8,258 nucleotides of DNA from Actinomycetota bacterium (lineage in GTDB: Bacteria > Actinomycetota > Thermoleophilia > Solirubrobacterales > Solirubrobacteraceae). Made by a program: the position numbers and the translations under genes. Where the stretch lies: the NCBI GenBank assembly GCA_005883255.1, contig VAXS01000142.1, positions 1 to 8,258 of the forward strand, in the 5' to 3' direction. The notes under the pieces are model-generated. The model ran no database searches. It saw only the letters and a list, made by a program, of their open reading frames with translations, and was not told the DNA's origin. This document shows, piece after piece, positions 1-5,494 of this stretch (position 1 is its first letter; every line of letters starts with the position of its first letter).

Positions 1-851
1 AGGCGCACGCGCCAGGCGGGGCGGGTGGCGGTCATGGCCAGGTCCCAGGACACCGGCGGCCGGTTCCCGAAGTAGTGGGCCTCGGAGCGAAACAGGAGGC
101 GCGTGCGGCCGGCGCGCCTCACCCGCAGGTCGTCGTACAGGCCGCCCGGGTGCAGGTGCCCGGCGGCGGCCACCAGCGTCCCGGGCCGATCGACCGCCCA
201 TTCGTTGCGGCGGCCGCCGATCGCGTAGGGGTCGATCGCATCGTCCGGGAACGTGTAGCGCCCGGCCCGCCCGCTGCCGCGCAGCACGTCGAACACCGGG
301 TAGGCGCTCCCGTTCTCCACGTCCATCCACACCGGCCGCGCCGGCCGCAGGGTCCGCCCCAGCGCCGAGGCGGCGGGCACGAAGTCGACGTCGTAGGTGA
401 CGTAAAGGCGGGCTCCGTGCGAGGTCAGGTCGTGGATCATGTAGTTGAGGATCCAGCGGTCGGTCGAGCGCACGGGGTACCCGTAGGGACGTGGCAGCTG
501 CAGGATCGTCTTCTCCTCGCCGGAGGCGAAGAAGCGCTGGGGCAGGGCCGGCGCGGTGGAGTCGGGCGCCGCCGTGCTCAGCCACACCGCGTGGTGCAGG
601 TGGATCTGGTCGGTGGGCGGGACCGAGCCGTCGGGACGCCGCAGGTTGGGGGCGAGCCGGACCATGTAGCCGTCCCCCGGGGGCTTGGGCGCGCTGCCCA
701 GCTGGATCAGGTTGGTGCCCGGCCGGACGTCGACCGGCCCGTAGCGCAGGTGCAGGCGCTGAACGCCGGGCGCGAGCGAGGCGGCGGCGCCGGCCGGACC
801 GACGAGCCCCAGGACCAGGGCCCCGGCGAGCACGGCGGCCGGGCGGAGCAT
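1..851 (-). CDS. Secreted SURNod19-like protein with His-rich, possibly copper-binding motifs (3' end outside window)
   Basis: The frame is open from ATG at 851 to the window edge (283 complete codons), so the C-terminus is missing. Residues 1-24 form a Sec-type signal peptide: a short basic start, an Ala/Leu/Val core and an AGAAA cleavage region, so the product is probably exported. The mature part has HLHHAVWL at 84-91, WILNYMIHDL at 133-142, GHLHPGG at 231-237 and EAHYFGN at 257-263, then Met273. This His pattern and layout look like the SURNod19 (stress up-regulated Nod19) family and distantly resemble the HH, H and HxH...M copper ligands of PHM-type type II copper monooxygenases. That metal role is inference. 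The start lies 8 nt after the stop of the upstream membrane-protein gene, with an AGG Shine-Dalgarno-like run 7 nt ahead, so it is probably co-transcribed with sigH and that gene. The substrate is unknown. Confidence 0.72.
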   Translation of the reverse strand, partial: MLRPAAVLAGALVLGLVGPAGAAASLAPGVQRLHLRYGPVDVRPGTNLIQLGSAPKPPGDGYMVRLAPNLRRPDGSVPPTDQIHLHHAVWLSTAAPDSTAPALPQRFFASGEEKTILQLPRPYGYPVRSTDRWILNYMIHDLTSHGARLYVTYDVDFVPAASALGRTLRPARPVWMDVENGSAYPVFDVLRGSGRAGRYTFPDDAIDPYAIGGRRNEWAVDRPGTLVAAAGHLHPGGLYDDLRVRRAGRTRLLFRSEAHYFGNRPPVSWDLAMTATRPAWRVR

Positions 852-859
852 CCCGCGGC

Positions 860-1246
860 CTACTCGATCCGGCCCAGGCGCCAGGTCCCGCCGGCGTCGC
901 GATCCATCCGCACCCGGCTCTCGCCGGCCTCGGTGGTGAACCGAAACACCGCGTGGTCCTCCTCCATGCCGGGCCGATCGATCACCGCCACCAGCGTCTG
1001 CTCGAGCACCGTCGCCCCGGGGCGGTCGGCCTCGAACGCCCGGCGGGCGGTGGCCGCCAGCGCCTCCGGCTCCCAGCCCTTGTCCTGGGCGCGCGCGGCG
1101 GCCAGGTCGCGGTTGACGTTCTCCAGCGAGAGCTGGAACTCGGCCGCGGTGCGCCGGCGGTGGCGGGCGTTGGCCAGCGAGCCCCCGAGCGCGAGCAGGA
1201 TCACCCCGGCGGCGATGGCGATGGCGACGATGGCCCCGGTGGACAC
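860..1246 (-). CDS. Small single-pass membrane protein of unknown function
   Basis: This is a 128-residue protein. Residues 4-22 form one hydrophobic helix, followed by the basic cluster RHRRR (28-32). By the positive-inside rule this places the C-terminal domain in the cytoplasm. Residues 35-75 look helical and charged. Residues 78-128 look like beta strands (LVAVIDRPG, HAVFRF, SRVRM, WRLGRIE), suggesting a small alpha+beta domain. I do not recognise the family. The start is GTG at 1246, because an upstream ATG at 1254 is out of frame. Both an AGGA Shine-Dalgarno match (7-nt spacing) and a TAGGAT -10-like hexamer (6-nt spacing) precede it, and they overlap. The gene begins 20 nt after the sigH stop and ends 8 nt before the secreted-protein gene. 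Its place next to a sigma factor invites comparison with regulators of sigma activity, but no anti-sigma motif is visible. Confidence 0.75.
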   Translation of the reverse strand: MSTGAIVAIAIAAGVILLALGGSLANARHRRRTAAEFQLSLENVNRDLAAARAQDKGWEPEALAATARRAFEADRPGATVLEQTLVAVIDRPGMEEDHAVFRFTTEAGESRVRMDRDAGGTWRLGRIE

Positions 1247-1252
1247 GGAGCC

Positions 1253-1258
1253 ATCCTA
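1253..1258 (-). promoter_or_regulatory. Candidate -10 element TAGGAT, leaderless-type spacing
   Basis: On the minus strand TAGGAT lies in the sigH-membrane protein gap and ends 6 nt before the GTG start at 1246. A TANNNT hexamer at this distance would put the transcription start at or next to the start codon. The same bases contain AGGA, which could instead act as a Shine-Dalgarno sequence, so the two readings compete. No clear -35 was found; that region lies inside sigH. Confidence 0.35.
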
Positions 1259-1266
1259 GATGGCCG

Positions 1267-1914
1267 CTACGCCGGCACGGCGCGCGACTCGAGGTGGGCC
1301 GCCACCTTGCGCTTGACCCGCTGGAGCGCGTTGTCCACCGTCTTGGCCTCGCAGCCCAGGGTGAGCCCGATGTCCTGGTAGGAGTGGCCGTCCAGGTACA
1401 GGCCCAGCACGTGCGACTCGAGCTCCGAGAGCACGCTGGACAGGCAGGCGACCAGCGCCCGCAGCTCGTCGGAGGAGATCACCTGGTTGGCCGGGTCGTG
1501 CGCGCTGGGACCGGGCAGGATCTCGTCGAGCGTGGTCTCGGTCTCGGCGCCGCCGGCCGGCGCGGTGGAGAACGACAGGTAGCGGTTCAGCGGCGCGTGC
1601 TTGTTGCGCGAGGCCGTCTTGACCGCGGTGATGATCTGGCGCGTGATGCACAGCTCCGCGAAGTTGCGGAAGCTCGACTCGCGGTCCGACCGGTAGTCGC
1701 GGACCGCCTTGTACAAGCCGACCAGGCCCTCCTGGACCAGGTCGTCGCCGTCGCCTCCGGCCAGGAAGTAGGACGAGGCCTTGAGGCGGACGAACCCGTA
1801 GTAGCGGCGGACGATCGCGTCGTAGGCCGCCGCGCTGCCCTGCTTGGCCAAGGCGATCAGGTAGCCGTCGTCCAGCTGTCCTTCGGCCTGAGCCTTGGGG
1901 GAGAACCGTGCCAT
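1267..1914 (-). CDS. sigH: RNA polymerase sigma factor, SigH/Spo0H family
   Basis: This 215-residue sigma-70 family factor matches the length of Bacillus SigH. Region 2 spans about 31-106, with the core-binding stretch DDLVQEGLVGLYKAVRDY (57-74) and the -10-recognition helix ELCITRQIITAVKTASRNKH (87-106). The latter closely matches the Bacillus SigH stretch as I recall it. Region 4 (about 155-208) carries the helix-turn-helix SYQDIGLTLGCEAKTVDNAL (178-197), followed by QRVKRK. In Firmicutes SigH directs RNA polymerase to early sporulation, competence and stationary-phase promoters; its regulon here is unknown. The start is ATG at 1914, with AAAGG 6 nt upstream and a strong GC hairpin just before that. 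It lies 140 nt after rlmB. The two following genes are closely spaced and likely co-transcribed. The family call is secure, but whether this is a sporulation factor in this organism cannot be told. Confidence 0.93.
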   Translation of the reverse strand: MARFSPKAQAEGQLDDGYLIALAKQGSAAAYDAIVRRYYGFVRLKASSYFLAGGDGDDLVQEGLVGLYKAVRDYRSDRESSFRNFAELCITRQIITAVKTASRNKHAPLNRYLSFSTAPAGGAETETTLDEILPGPSAHDPANQVISSDELRALVACLSSVLSELESHVLGLYLDGHSYQDIGLTLGCEAKTVDNALQRVKRKVAAHLESRAVPA

Positions 1915-1927
1915 GAGCCGCCTTTCC

Positions 1928-1948
1928 CCGGGGCCGGAACGGCCCCGG
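1928..1948 (-). promoter_or_regulatory. Perfect 9-bp hairpin directly upstream of the sigH ribosome-binding site
   Basis: CCGGGGCCG / CGGCCCCGG arms flank a 3-nt loop (TTC on the minus strand). The stem ends at 1928, and the GGAAAGG Shine-Dalgarno region of sigH begins at the next base. There is no T-run after it, so it is not a standard intrinsic terminator for rlmB. It could control sigH translation or stabilise the message. Such hairpins are commoner by chance in GC-rich DNA, but a perfect 9-bp stem abutting the RBS is notable. Confidence 0.45.
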
Positions 1949-1996
1949 TTTCGCTCGTGGCGCGCTACCTCCCCTGGCGCCGCACCCTCTGGAAAC

Positions 1997-2023
1997 CCTC
2001 GAGTTGACTAGACCTCGAGTTCA
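1997..2023. repeat. Direct repeat pair CCTCGAGTT upstream of sigH
   Basis: CCTCGAGTTGA (1997-2007) and CCTCGAGTTCA (2013-2023) match in 10 of 11 bases, with starts 16 bp apart. Each copy contains the palindrome CTCGAG, so the pair can also act as an inverted repeat. It lies in the 140-nt rlmB-sigH gap, about 85-110 nt before the sigH start. A protein-binding site controlling sigH is possible. No convincing -35/-10 pair for sigH was found in this gap. Confidence 0.35.
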
Positions 2024-2054
2024 ACCTTATGTAGCGGCGCGGACGGTGCCACAG

Positions 2055-2762
2055 TTATGGAGTCCTGTCAAGGCGCGCCCGCTGCTGCAAGATCTCGTAC
2101 ACGAGCACCGCCGCGGCCGCGCTGACGTTCAGCGAATCCACGTGTCCGCGCACCGGGATCGCCACCAGCTGGTCACAGGCGGCGGCCACGCGCGGCCGCA
2201 GGCCGTGCCCCTCCGAGCCCAGCACGACGACCACGCCGCCGGCGTAGTCGGGCTGGTCGTATGGCGCTTCGGCGGCGGCGTCGGCCCCGTAGCACCAGCA
2301 CCCGGCGGCCTGGGCCGCGGCCAGAAAATCGGCCAGGTTCCGGACCCGGGCCACCGGCAGGTGCTCGACGGCGCCGGCCGACGCCCGGGACACCGCCGGG
2401 GTGACCTCGGCGGCGCGGTGGCGGGGCACGACCACGCCGGTGGCGCCGGCCGCTTCCGCGGTGCGACAGATCGCCCCCAGGTTCTGGGGATCGGTGACCT
2501 GGTCGAGGGCGACGATCAGCGGGTCGGGCGCCGCCAGGAGCTCGCTCTCGTCCGCGTACGGGTACTCGTCCGCCTGGGCACACACCCCCTGGTGGGCGGG
2601 CGAGCCGCACCGGGACTCGAGCTCGGCCGGGTCGTCCACGACACTGACCGGCGCGCCGGCCAGCCACTCCTCCTGCGCCGCGCGCGGCGTGGCCCACACC
2701 CGCGAGACCCGGCGCCGGCCGCGCAGCGCCTCGCGCACGGAGTTGCGCCCGTAGAGGATCAC
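2055..2762 (-). CDS. rlmB: 23S rRNA 2'-O-ribose methyltransferase, TrmH/SpoU family (RlmB type)
   Basis: The 235-residue product is close to E. coli RlmB (243). It is expected to use S-adenosylmethionine to methylate a ribose 2'-hydroxyl in 23S rRNA (G2251 in E. coli). The N-terminal substrate-binding domain (1-70) starts with ILYGRNSVREAL. The SpoU catalytic knot (about 80-227) carries motif 1 NLGAICRTAEAAG (94-106, with N94 and R100), motif 2 VVLGSEGHGL (179-188) and motif 3 IPVRGHVDSLNVSAAAAV (202-219), all intact. The start is GTG at 2762, inside the sequence GTGA that also holds the cysS stop, so the genes overlap by 4 nt and are probably translationally coupled. The same frame stays open far upstream inside cysS, but that part is a shadow. 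The exact rRNA target (RlmB rather than another TrmH-family site) is inferred from family and context. Confidence 0.93.
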   Translation of the reverse strand: MILYGRNSVREALRGRRRVSRVWATPRAAQEEWLAGAPVSVVDDPAELESRCGSPAHQGVCAQADEYPYADESELLAAPDPLIVALDQVTDPQNLGAICRTAEAAGATGVVVPRHRAAEVTPAVSRASAGAVEHLPVARVRNLADFLAAAQAAGCWCYGADAAAEAPYDQPDYAGGVVVVLGSEGHGLRPRVAAACDQLVAIPVRGHVDSLNVSAAAAVLVYEILQQRARLDRTP

Positions 2763-4111
2763 ACCGCGCGCAGCAGCTCGGGTCCCCCCGGCGCGTCGCG
2801 AACCTCCCAGCCCTGCTCGCGGATCTCGTCGCGCAGCCGATCGGCCTCGGCAAAGTCGCCCCGGGCGCGTGCGGCTTCGCGCCGCTCCGCGAGCGCCGCC
2901 AGCTCCCGCGGCACCACGACCCCTTCGTCGGCATCCAGCAGGTTCTCCAGCCCGAGGACCGCCAGCATCTCGCGCACGTGGGCATCGCCGACGTCCTCGC
3001 GCTTGTTCGCCTCGCGGATCCACTCGAACAGGGCCGCGAGCGCCGCAGGGGTGTTGAAGTCCTCGGCGAGCGCGGCGAAGAAGCGCTCGCGCAGCGGCTG
3101 CAGCTCCGCCGGGCTCTCCCCGGGCCGCAGGCGCCGCCCCGCCTCGCGCACGCGCTGGACGCGACCCCTGGCGTCCTCCAGGACCTCCGGCGAGAAGGCC
3201 AGCGGCTGGCGGTAGTGGCCGCCGACGAAGTACATGACCAGCGCGTCGCGCCCGAACTCGTCCAGCGCGCCCGCCAGCGGCCAGATGTTGCCCACCGACT
3301 TGGCCATCTTCTCCTCCCCCAGCTGCACCATCCCGTTGTGCACCCACAGCCTGGCCAGGGGCGACCCGCGGGCGGCCGCGGTCTGGGCCGCCTCGTTCTC
3401 GTGGTGGGGGAACACGAGGTCCGAGCCGCCGCCGTGGACGTCGAACCCCACGCCCAGCAGCTGCTCGGCCATCGCCGAGCACTCGATGTGCCACCCCGGG
3501 CGACCCCGTCCCCAGGGAGCGTCCCAGGCCGTGTCCTCGCCCTCCTTCTGCGCCTTCCACAGGGCGAAGTCCAGCGGGTCCTCCTTGCGCTCCGCGCCCT
3601 CGCCGCCCTCCCCCTGGTCCATCGCGTCGACGTCCCGGTGCGACAGCTCCCCGTAGGCCGGATAGGAGCGCACGTGGAAGTAGACGTCGCCCTCGGCCAC
3701 GTAGGCGTGACCGGAGTCGATCAGATCCCCGATCAGCTGCACGATCGGGCCGATCGTCTCGGAGGCCAGCGGCTCGTGGTCGGGCCGGCCGAGCTCCAGG
3801 CGGTCGGTGTCGGCGACGTAGGCGGCGGTCATCTCCCGCGCCAGCTCGTCGCTGGGGACCCCCTGCGCCCGCGCCGCGTCGTAGATCTTGTCGTTGACGT
3901 CGGTGATGTTGGATACCAGCGTCACGTCCAGGCCCTCGTGCTCGAGGAAGCGCTGGAGCAGCAGGAAGACGACGTACGGACGGGCGTTGCCCACGTGGAT
4001 CGGCCCGTAGACGGTGGGGCCGCACACGTAGATGCCCACCCGGCCCGGGTCCCGGGGCTCCAGCGGCAGGCGCGCACCGGAGCGGGTGTCGTGGAGGACG
4101 ATCCGGCGCAC
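2759..4111 (-). CDS. cysS: Cysteinyl-tRNA synthetase
   Basis: The 450-residue class Ia synthetase charges tRNA-Cys with cysteine in the cytoplasm. YVCGPTVYGPIHVGNARP (28-45) includes the zinc ligand C30 and the HIGH-equivalent PIHVGN (37-42). WHIECSAM (207-214) supplies C211. HGGGSDLVFPHHENE (226-240) supplies H236 and E240, completing the Cys/Cys/His/Glu zinc site that selects cysteine. KMAKS (268-272) is the KMSKS loop. The C-terminal DALR-type helical domain follows, so no expected part is missing. The start is GTG at 4111: a TAG stop lies in frame 12 nt upstream, which rules out a longer form. Only a weak AGGG precedes it, but a TAGGGT hexamer ends 6 nt before the start. cysS heads the minus-strand gene set, overlaps rlmB by 4 nt and diverges from the hydrolase operon. 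Confidence 0.97.
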   Translation of the reverse strand: MRRIVLHDTRSGARLPLEPRDPGRVGIYVCGPTVYGPIHVGNARPYVVFLLLQRFLEHEGLDVTLVSNITDVNDKIYDAARAQGVPSDELAREMTAAYVADTDRLELGRPDHEPLASETIGPIVQLIGDLIDSGHAYVAEGDVYFHVRSYPAYGELSHRDVDAMDQGEGGEGAERKEDPLDFALWKAQKEGEDTAWDAPWGRGRPGWHIECSAMAEQLLGVGFDVHGGGSDLVFPHHENEAAQTAAARGSPLARLWVHNGMVQLGEEKMAKSVGNIWPLAGALDEFGRDALVMYFVGGHYRQPLAFSPEVLEDARGRVQRVREAGRRLRPGESPAELQPLRERFFAALAEDFNTPAALAALFEWIREANKREDVGDAHVREMLAVLGLENLLDADEGVVVPRELAALAERREAARARGDFAEADRLRDEIREQGWEVRDAPGGPELLRAV

Positions 4112-4117
4112 GCGGGG

Positions 4118-4123
4118 ACCCTA
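4118..4123 (-). promoter_or_regulatory. Candidate -10 element TAGGGT for cysS, leaderless-type spacing
   Basis: On the minus strand TAGGGT ends 6 nt before the cysS GTG at 4111. It includes the in-frame TAG that fixes that start. The cysS Shine-Dalgarno is weak, so a transcript beginning at or near the start codon is plausible. No TTGACA-like -35 was seen at 16-18 bp spacing. Confidence 0.4.
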
Positions 4124-4126
4124 GCG

Positions 4127-4168
4127 GGCTTCATCCCCGCTATTTCGGGAGTTTTAGGGGTACAAGCC
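4127..4168. repeat. Imperfect inverted repeat in the cysS-hydrolase divergent region
   Basis: GGCTTCATCCCC (4127-4138) and GGGGTACAAGCC (4157-4168) pair at 9 of 12 positions, as 5 bp + 3 mismatches + 4 bp, around an 18-nt centre. The repeat fills most of the 62-nt gap between the divergent GTG starts at 4111 and 4174, so it could be an operator shared by both directions or a structured leader of the rightward transcript. A small CCCG/CGGG pair followed by TTTT (4136-4155) lies inside it but is too short to call a terminator. Confidence 0.3.
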
Positions 4169-4173
4169 GGGCC

Positions 4174-5484
4174 GTGACGCGCAGAACCAGCCGTAGCGCG
4201 CGGTACCCTGACCGCCGCGTGTCCGGGAACTATCCCCACGCCAGCCGCTTGGAGGAGGTCGAGCGCGCCTTCCGGACTCTCCCCGAGCGCTACCTCGGCG
4301 CCGAGCCAGGGTTCGACGCGACCTACCACGTGCGCCTCGGCGACCTGGGGCACACCTGGGAGGTCCGGGCCACCACTCACGGGGCGCGGGTCCGCAAGGG
4401 GATCACCCGGCGCCAGCCCGACGCCACGATCGGGACCGACTCCGTGACCTGGATGCACCTGCGCGAGGGGCGGCTGTCCGGGATCGAGGCCTTCTCCCGG
4501 CGCCGGCTGTACGCCCGCGGGCACCTCGACCTGGCCGTCGCCTTCGAGGGCCTGTTCCGGCTGCCCAACGGCCGCGCGCCGCTGGTGCGGGTGCACGACG
4601 TCAAGGCGGGCCGCACCCGGGTGTCCACGCTCACGATGGGGGCGGGGCGCGACGTGCTGCTCCTTCACGGGCTGGGGGCGACCAAGGCCTCGTTCTTCGA
4701 CACGGCGGCGGCGCTCAGCCGGGGCGGCTACCGGGTGCACGCGCTGGACCTCCCCGGGTTCGGCTCCTCCAGCAAGCCGGCCACCGCCCCATACAACGCC
4801 GCCTACTTCGCGGACTCGGTCCTGGGCGTGATGGACGCCCTGGAGATCGACCGGGCCCACGTGGTGGGCAACTCGCTGGGCGGGCGCGTCGCGATCGAGC
4901 TGGGACTGCGGGCGCCCGGGCGCGTCCACGGCCTGGGGCTGCTGTGCCCGGCGGTGGCGTTCCTGAAGCGCGCCTACCACCCCGTGGTGCGGCTGCTGCG
5001 TCCCGAGCTGGGCATCGTCCCCCACCGGTTCGGCCGCAAGACCATCGTCAACCAGTTCCTGGCGCTCTTCGCCGACCCGGGGGCGATCGACCCCAGCGTG
5101 GCCGACATCGTGGTCGACGAGTTCCAGCGGATCTACGGGTCGCCCGGCGCGCGCCTGGCCTTCCTGTCGGCGGCACGCAACGTGTACCTGGAAAAGCCGT
5201 TCGGGCGTGACGGCTTCTATCCGCGGCTGGGGGAGCTGGAGCGGCCGACGCTGTTCGTGTGGGCTTCGCATGACCGCGTGATCCCGGCCGCCTTCGCCCG
5301 CCACGTCGCGGAGTGGCTGCCGGGCGCGGAGCAGATCGTGCTGGACGCCTGCGGGCACGCGCCGCAGGTGGAGCGCCCGGAACAGACCAACGGCCTGCTG
5401 CGGCGCTTCTTCGCCCGGGTGGACGCGCTCGACGCCCCGGCCCGCCCGGCCGCCGCGCGCTCGGCGGGACAGGCGGCCGCGTAG
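4174..5484 (+). CDS. Alpha/beta hydrolase fused to an N-terminal SCP2-like sterol-carrier domain
   Basis: The 436-residue protein has two parts. Residues about 38-130 look like an SCP2 lipid-binding domain (YHVRLGDLGHTWEV, then IGTDSVTWMHLREGRLSG and a helical end). Residues about 150-415 form an alpha/beta hydrolase with oxyanion loop HGLG (165-168), nucleophile elbow GNSLGG (S234), acid WASHDRVIP (D367) and CGHAPQVE (H395), so the catalytic triad is complete. It probably hydrolyses an ester or related bond in a hydrophobic substrate delivered by the SCP2 domain; the substrate is unknown. There is no signal peptide, and the last 20 residues are Ala/Pro-rich. The start is uncertain. GTG at 4174 has AGGGG 13 nt upstream and gives an Arg-rich lead. 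GTG at 4219 starts VSGNYPHASRLEEVE, looks more natural, and has TACCCT 9 nt upstream. It is first in a run with an acyltransferase and an SRPBCC protein. Confidence 0.88.
   Translation: MTRRTSRSARYPDRRVSGNYPHASRLEEVERAFRTLPERYLGAEPGFDATYHVRLGDLGHTWEVRATTHGARVRKGITRRQPDATIGTDSVTWMHLREGRLSGIEAFSRRRLYARGHLDLAVAFEGLFRLPNGRAPLVRVHDVKAGRTRVSTLTMGAGRDVLLLHGLGATKASFFDTAAALSRGGYRVHALDLPGFGSSSKPATAPYNAAYFADSVLGVMDALEIDRAHVVGNSLGGRVAIELGLRAPGRVHGLGLLCPAVAFLKRAYHPVVRLLRPELGIVPHRFGRKTIVNQFLALFADPGAIDPSVADIVVDEFQRIYGSPGARLAFLSAARNVYLEKPFGRDGFYPRLGELERPTLFVWASHDRVIPAAFARHVAEWLPGAEQIVLDACGHAPQVERPEQTNGLLRRFFARVDALDAPARPAAARSAGQAAA
4204..4209 (+). promoter_or_regulatory. Possible -10 element TACCCT before the alternative hydrolase start
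   Basis: TACCCT lies 9 nt ahead of the in-frame GTG at 4219. If it is a promoter, the hydrolase would start at 4219 rather than 4174. The spacing is longer than for the other TANNNT sites here and no -35 is visible, so this is a weak call. Confidence 0.2.
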
Positions 5485-5487
5485 AAT
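5482..5487 (+). promoter_or_regulatory. Candidate -10 element TAGAAT embedded in the hydrolase stop codon
   Basis: TAGAAT matches the TATAAT consensus at 5 of 6 positions, and its first three bases are the hydrolase stop codon. It ends 7 nt before the acyltransferase ATG at 5495, and the intervening bases hold no good Shine-Dalgarno sequence. This suggests an internal promoter giving a leaderless or near-leaderless acyltransferase message in addition to any operon read-through. No clear -35 lies 17 bp upstream. Confidence 0.45.
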
Positions 5488-5494
5488 CGAGCCG

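Noticed and set aside
1252..1254. ATG as the start of the small membrane protein
   Set aside because: It is out of frame with the membrane-helix frame; GTG at 1246 is the in-frame start.
75..1259. Long plus-strand open frame antisense to the secreted and membrane protein genes
   Set aside because: Its Arg/Pro/Gly-rich translation has no domain, while the minus strand gives a signal peptide, conserved motifs and operon spacing.
2066..2071. TTGACA on the minus strand at the end of rlmB as the sigH -35 element
   Set aside because: No -10-like hexamer lies 16-18 bp downstream; the candidate sequence there is CACCGT.
2055..4025. A 656-codon minus-strand open frame covering rlmB and most of cysS
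   Set aside because: Only the part from 2762 downward encodes RlmB. The rest is an Arg/Gly/Ala-rich shadow of cysS in another frame, and the GTGA overlap defines the true start.
4136..4155. Intrinsic terminator CCCG-loop-CGGG followed by TTTT
   Set aside because: The stem is only 4 bp and lies between divergent genes where no transcript needs to end.
2978..4177. Long plus-strand open frame antisense to cysS
   Set aside because: It is fully explained as a shadow of cysS, whose active-site motifs are all on the minus strand.
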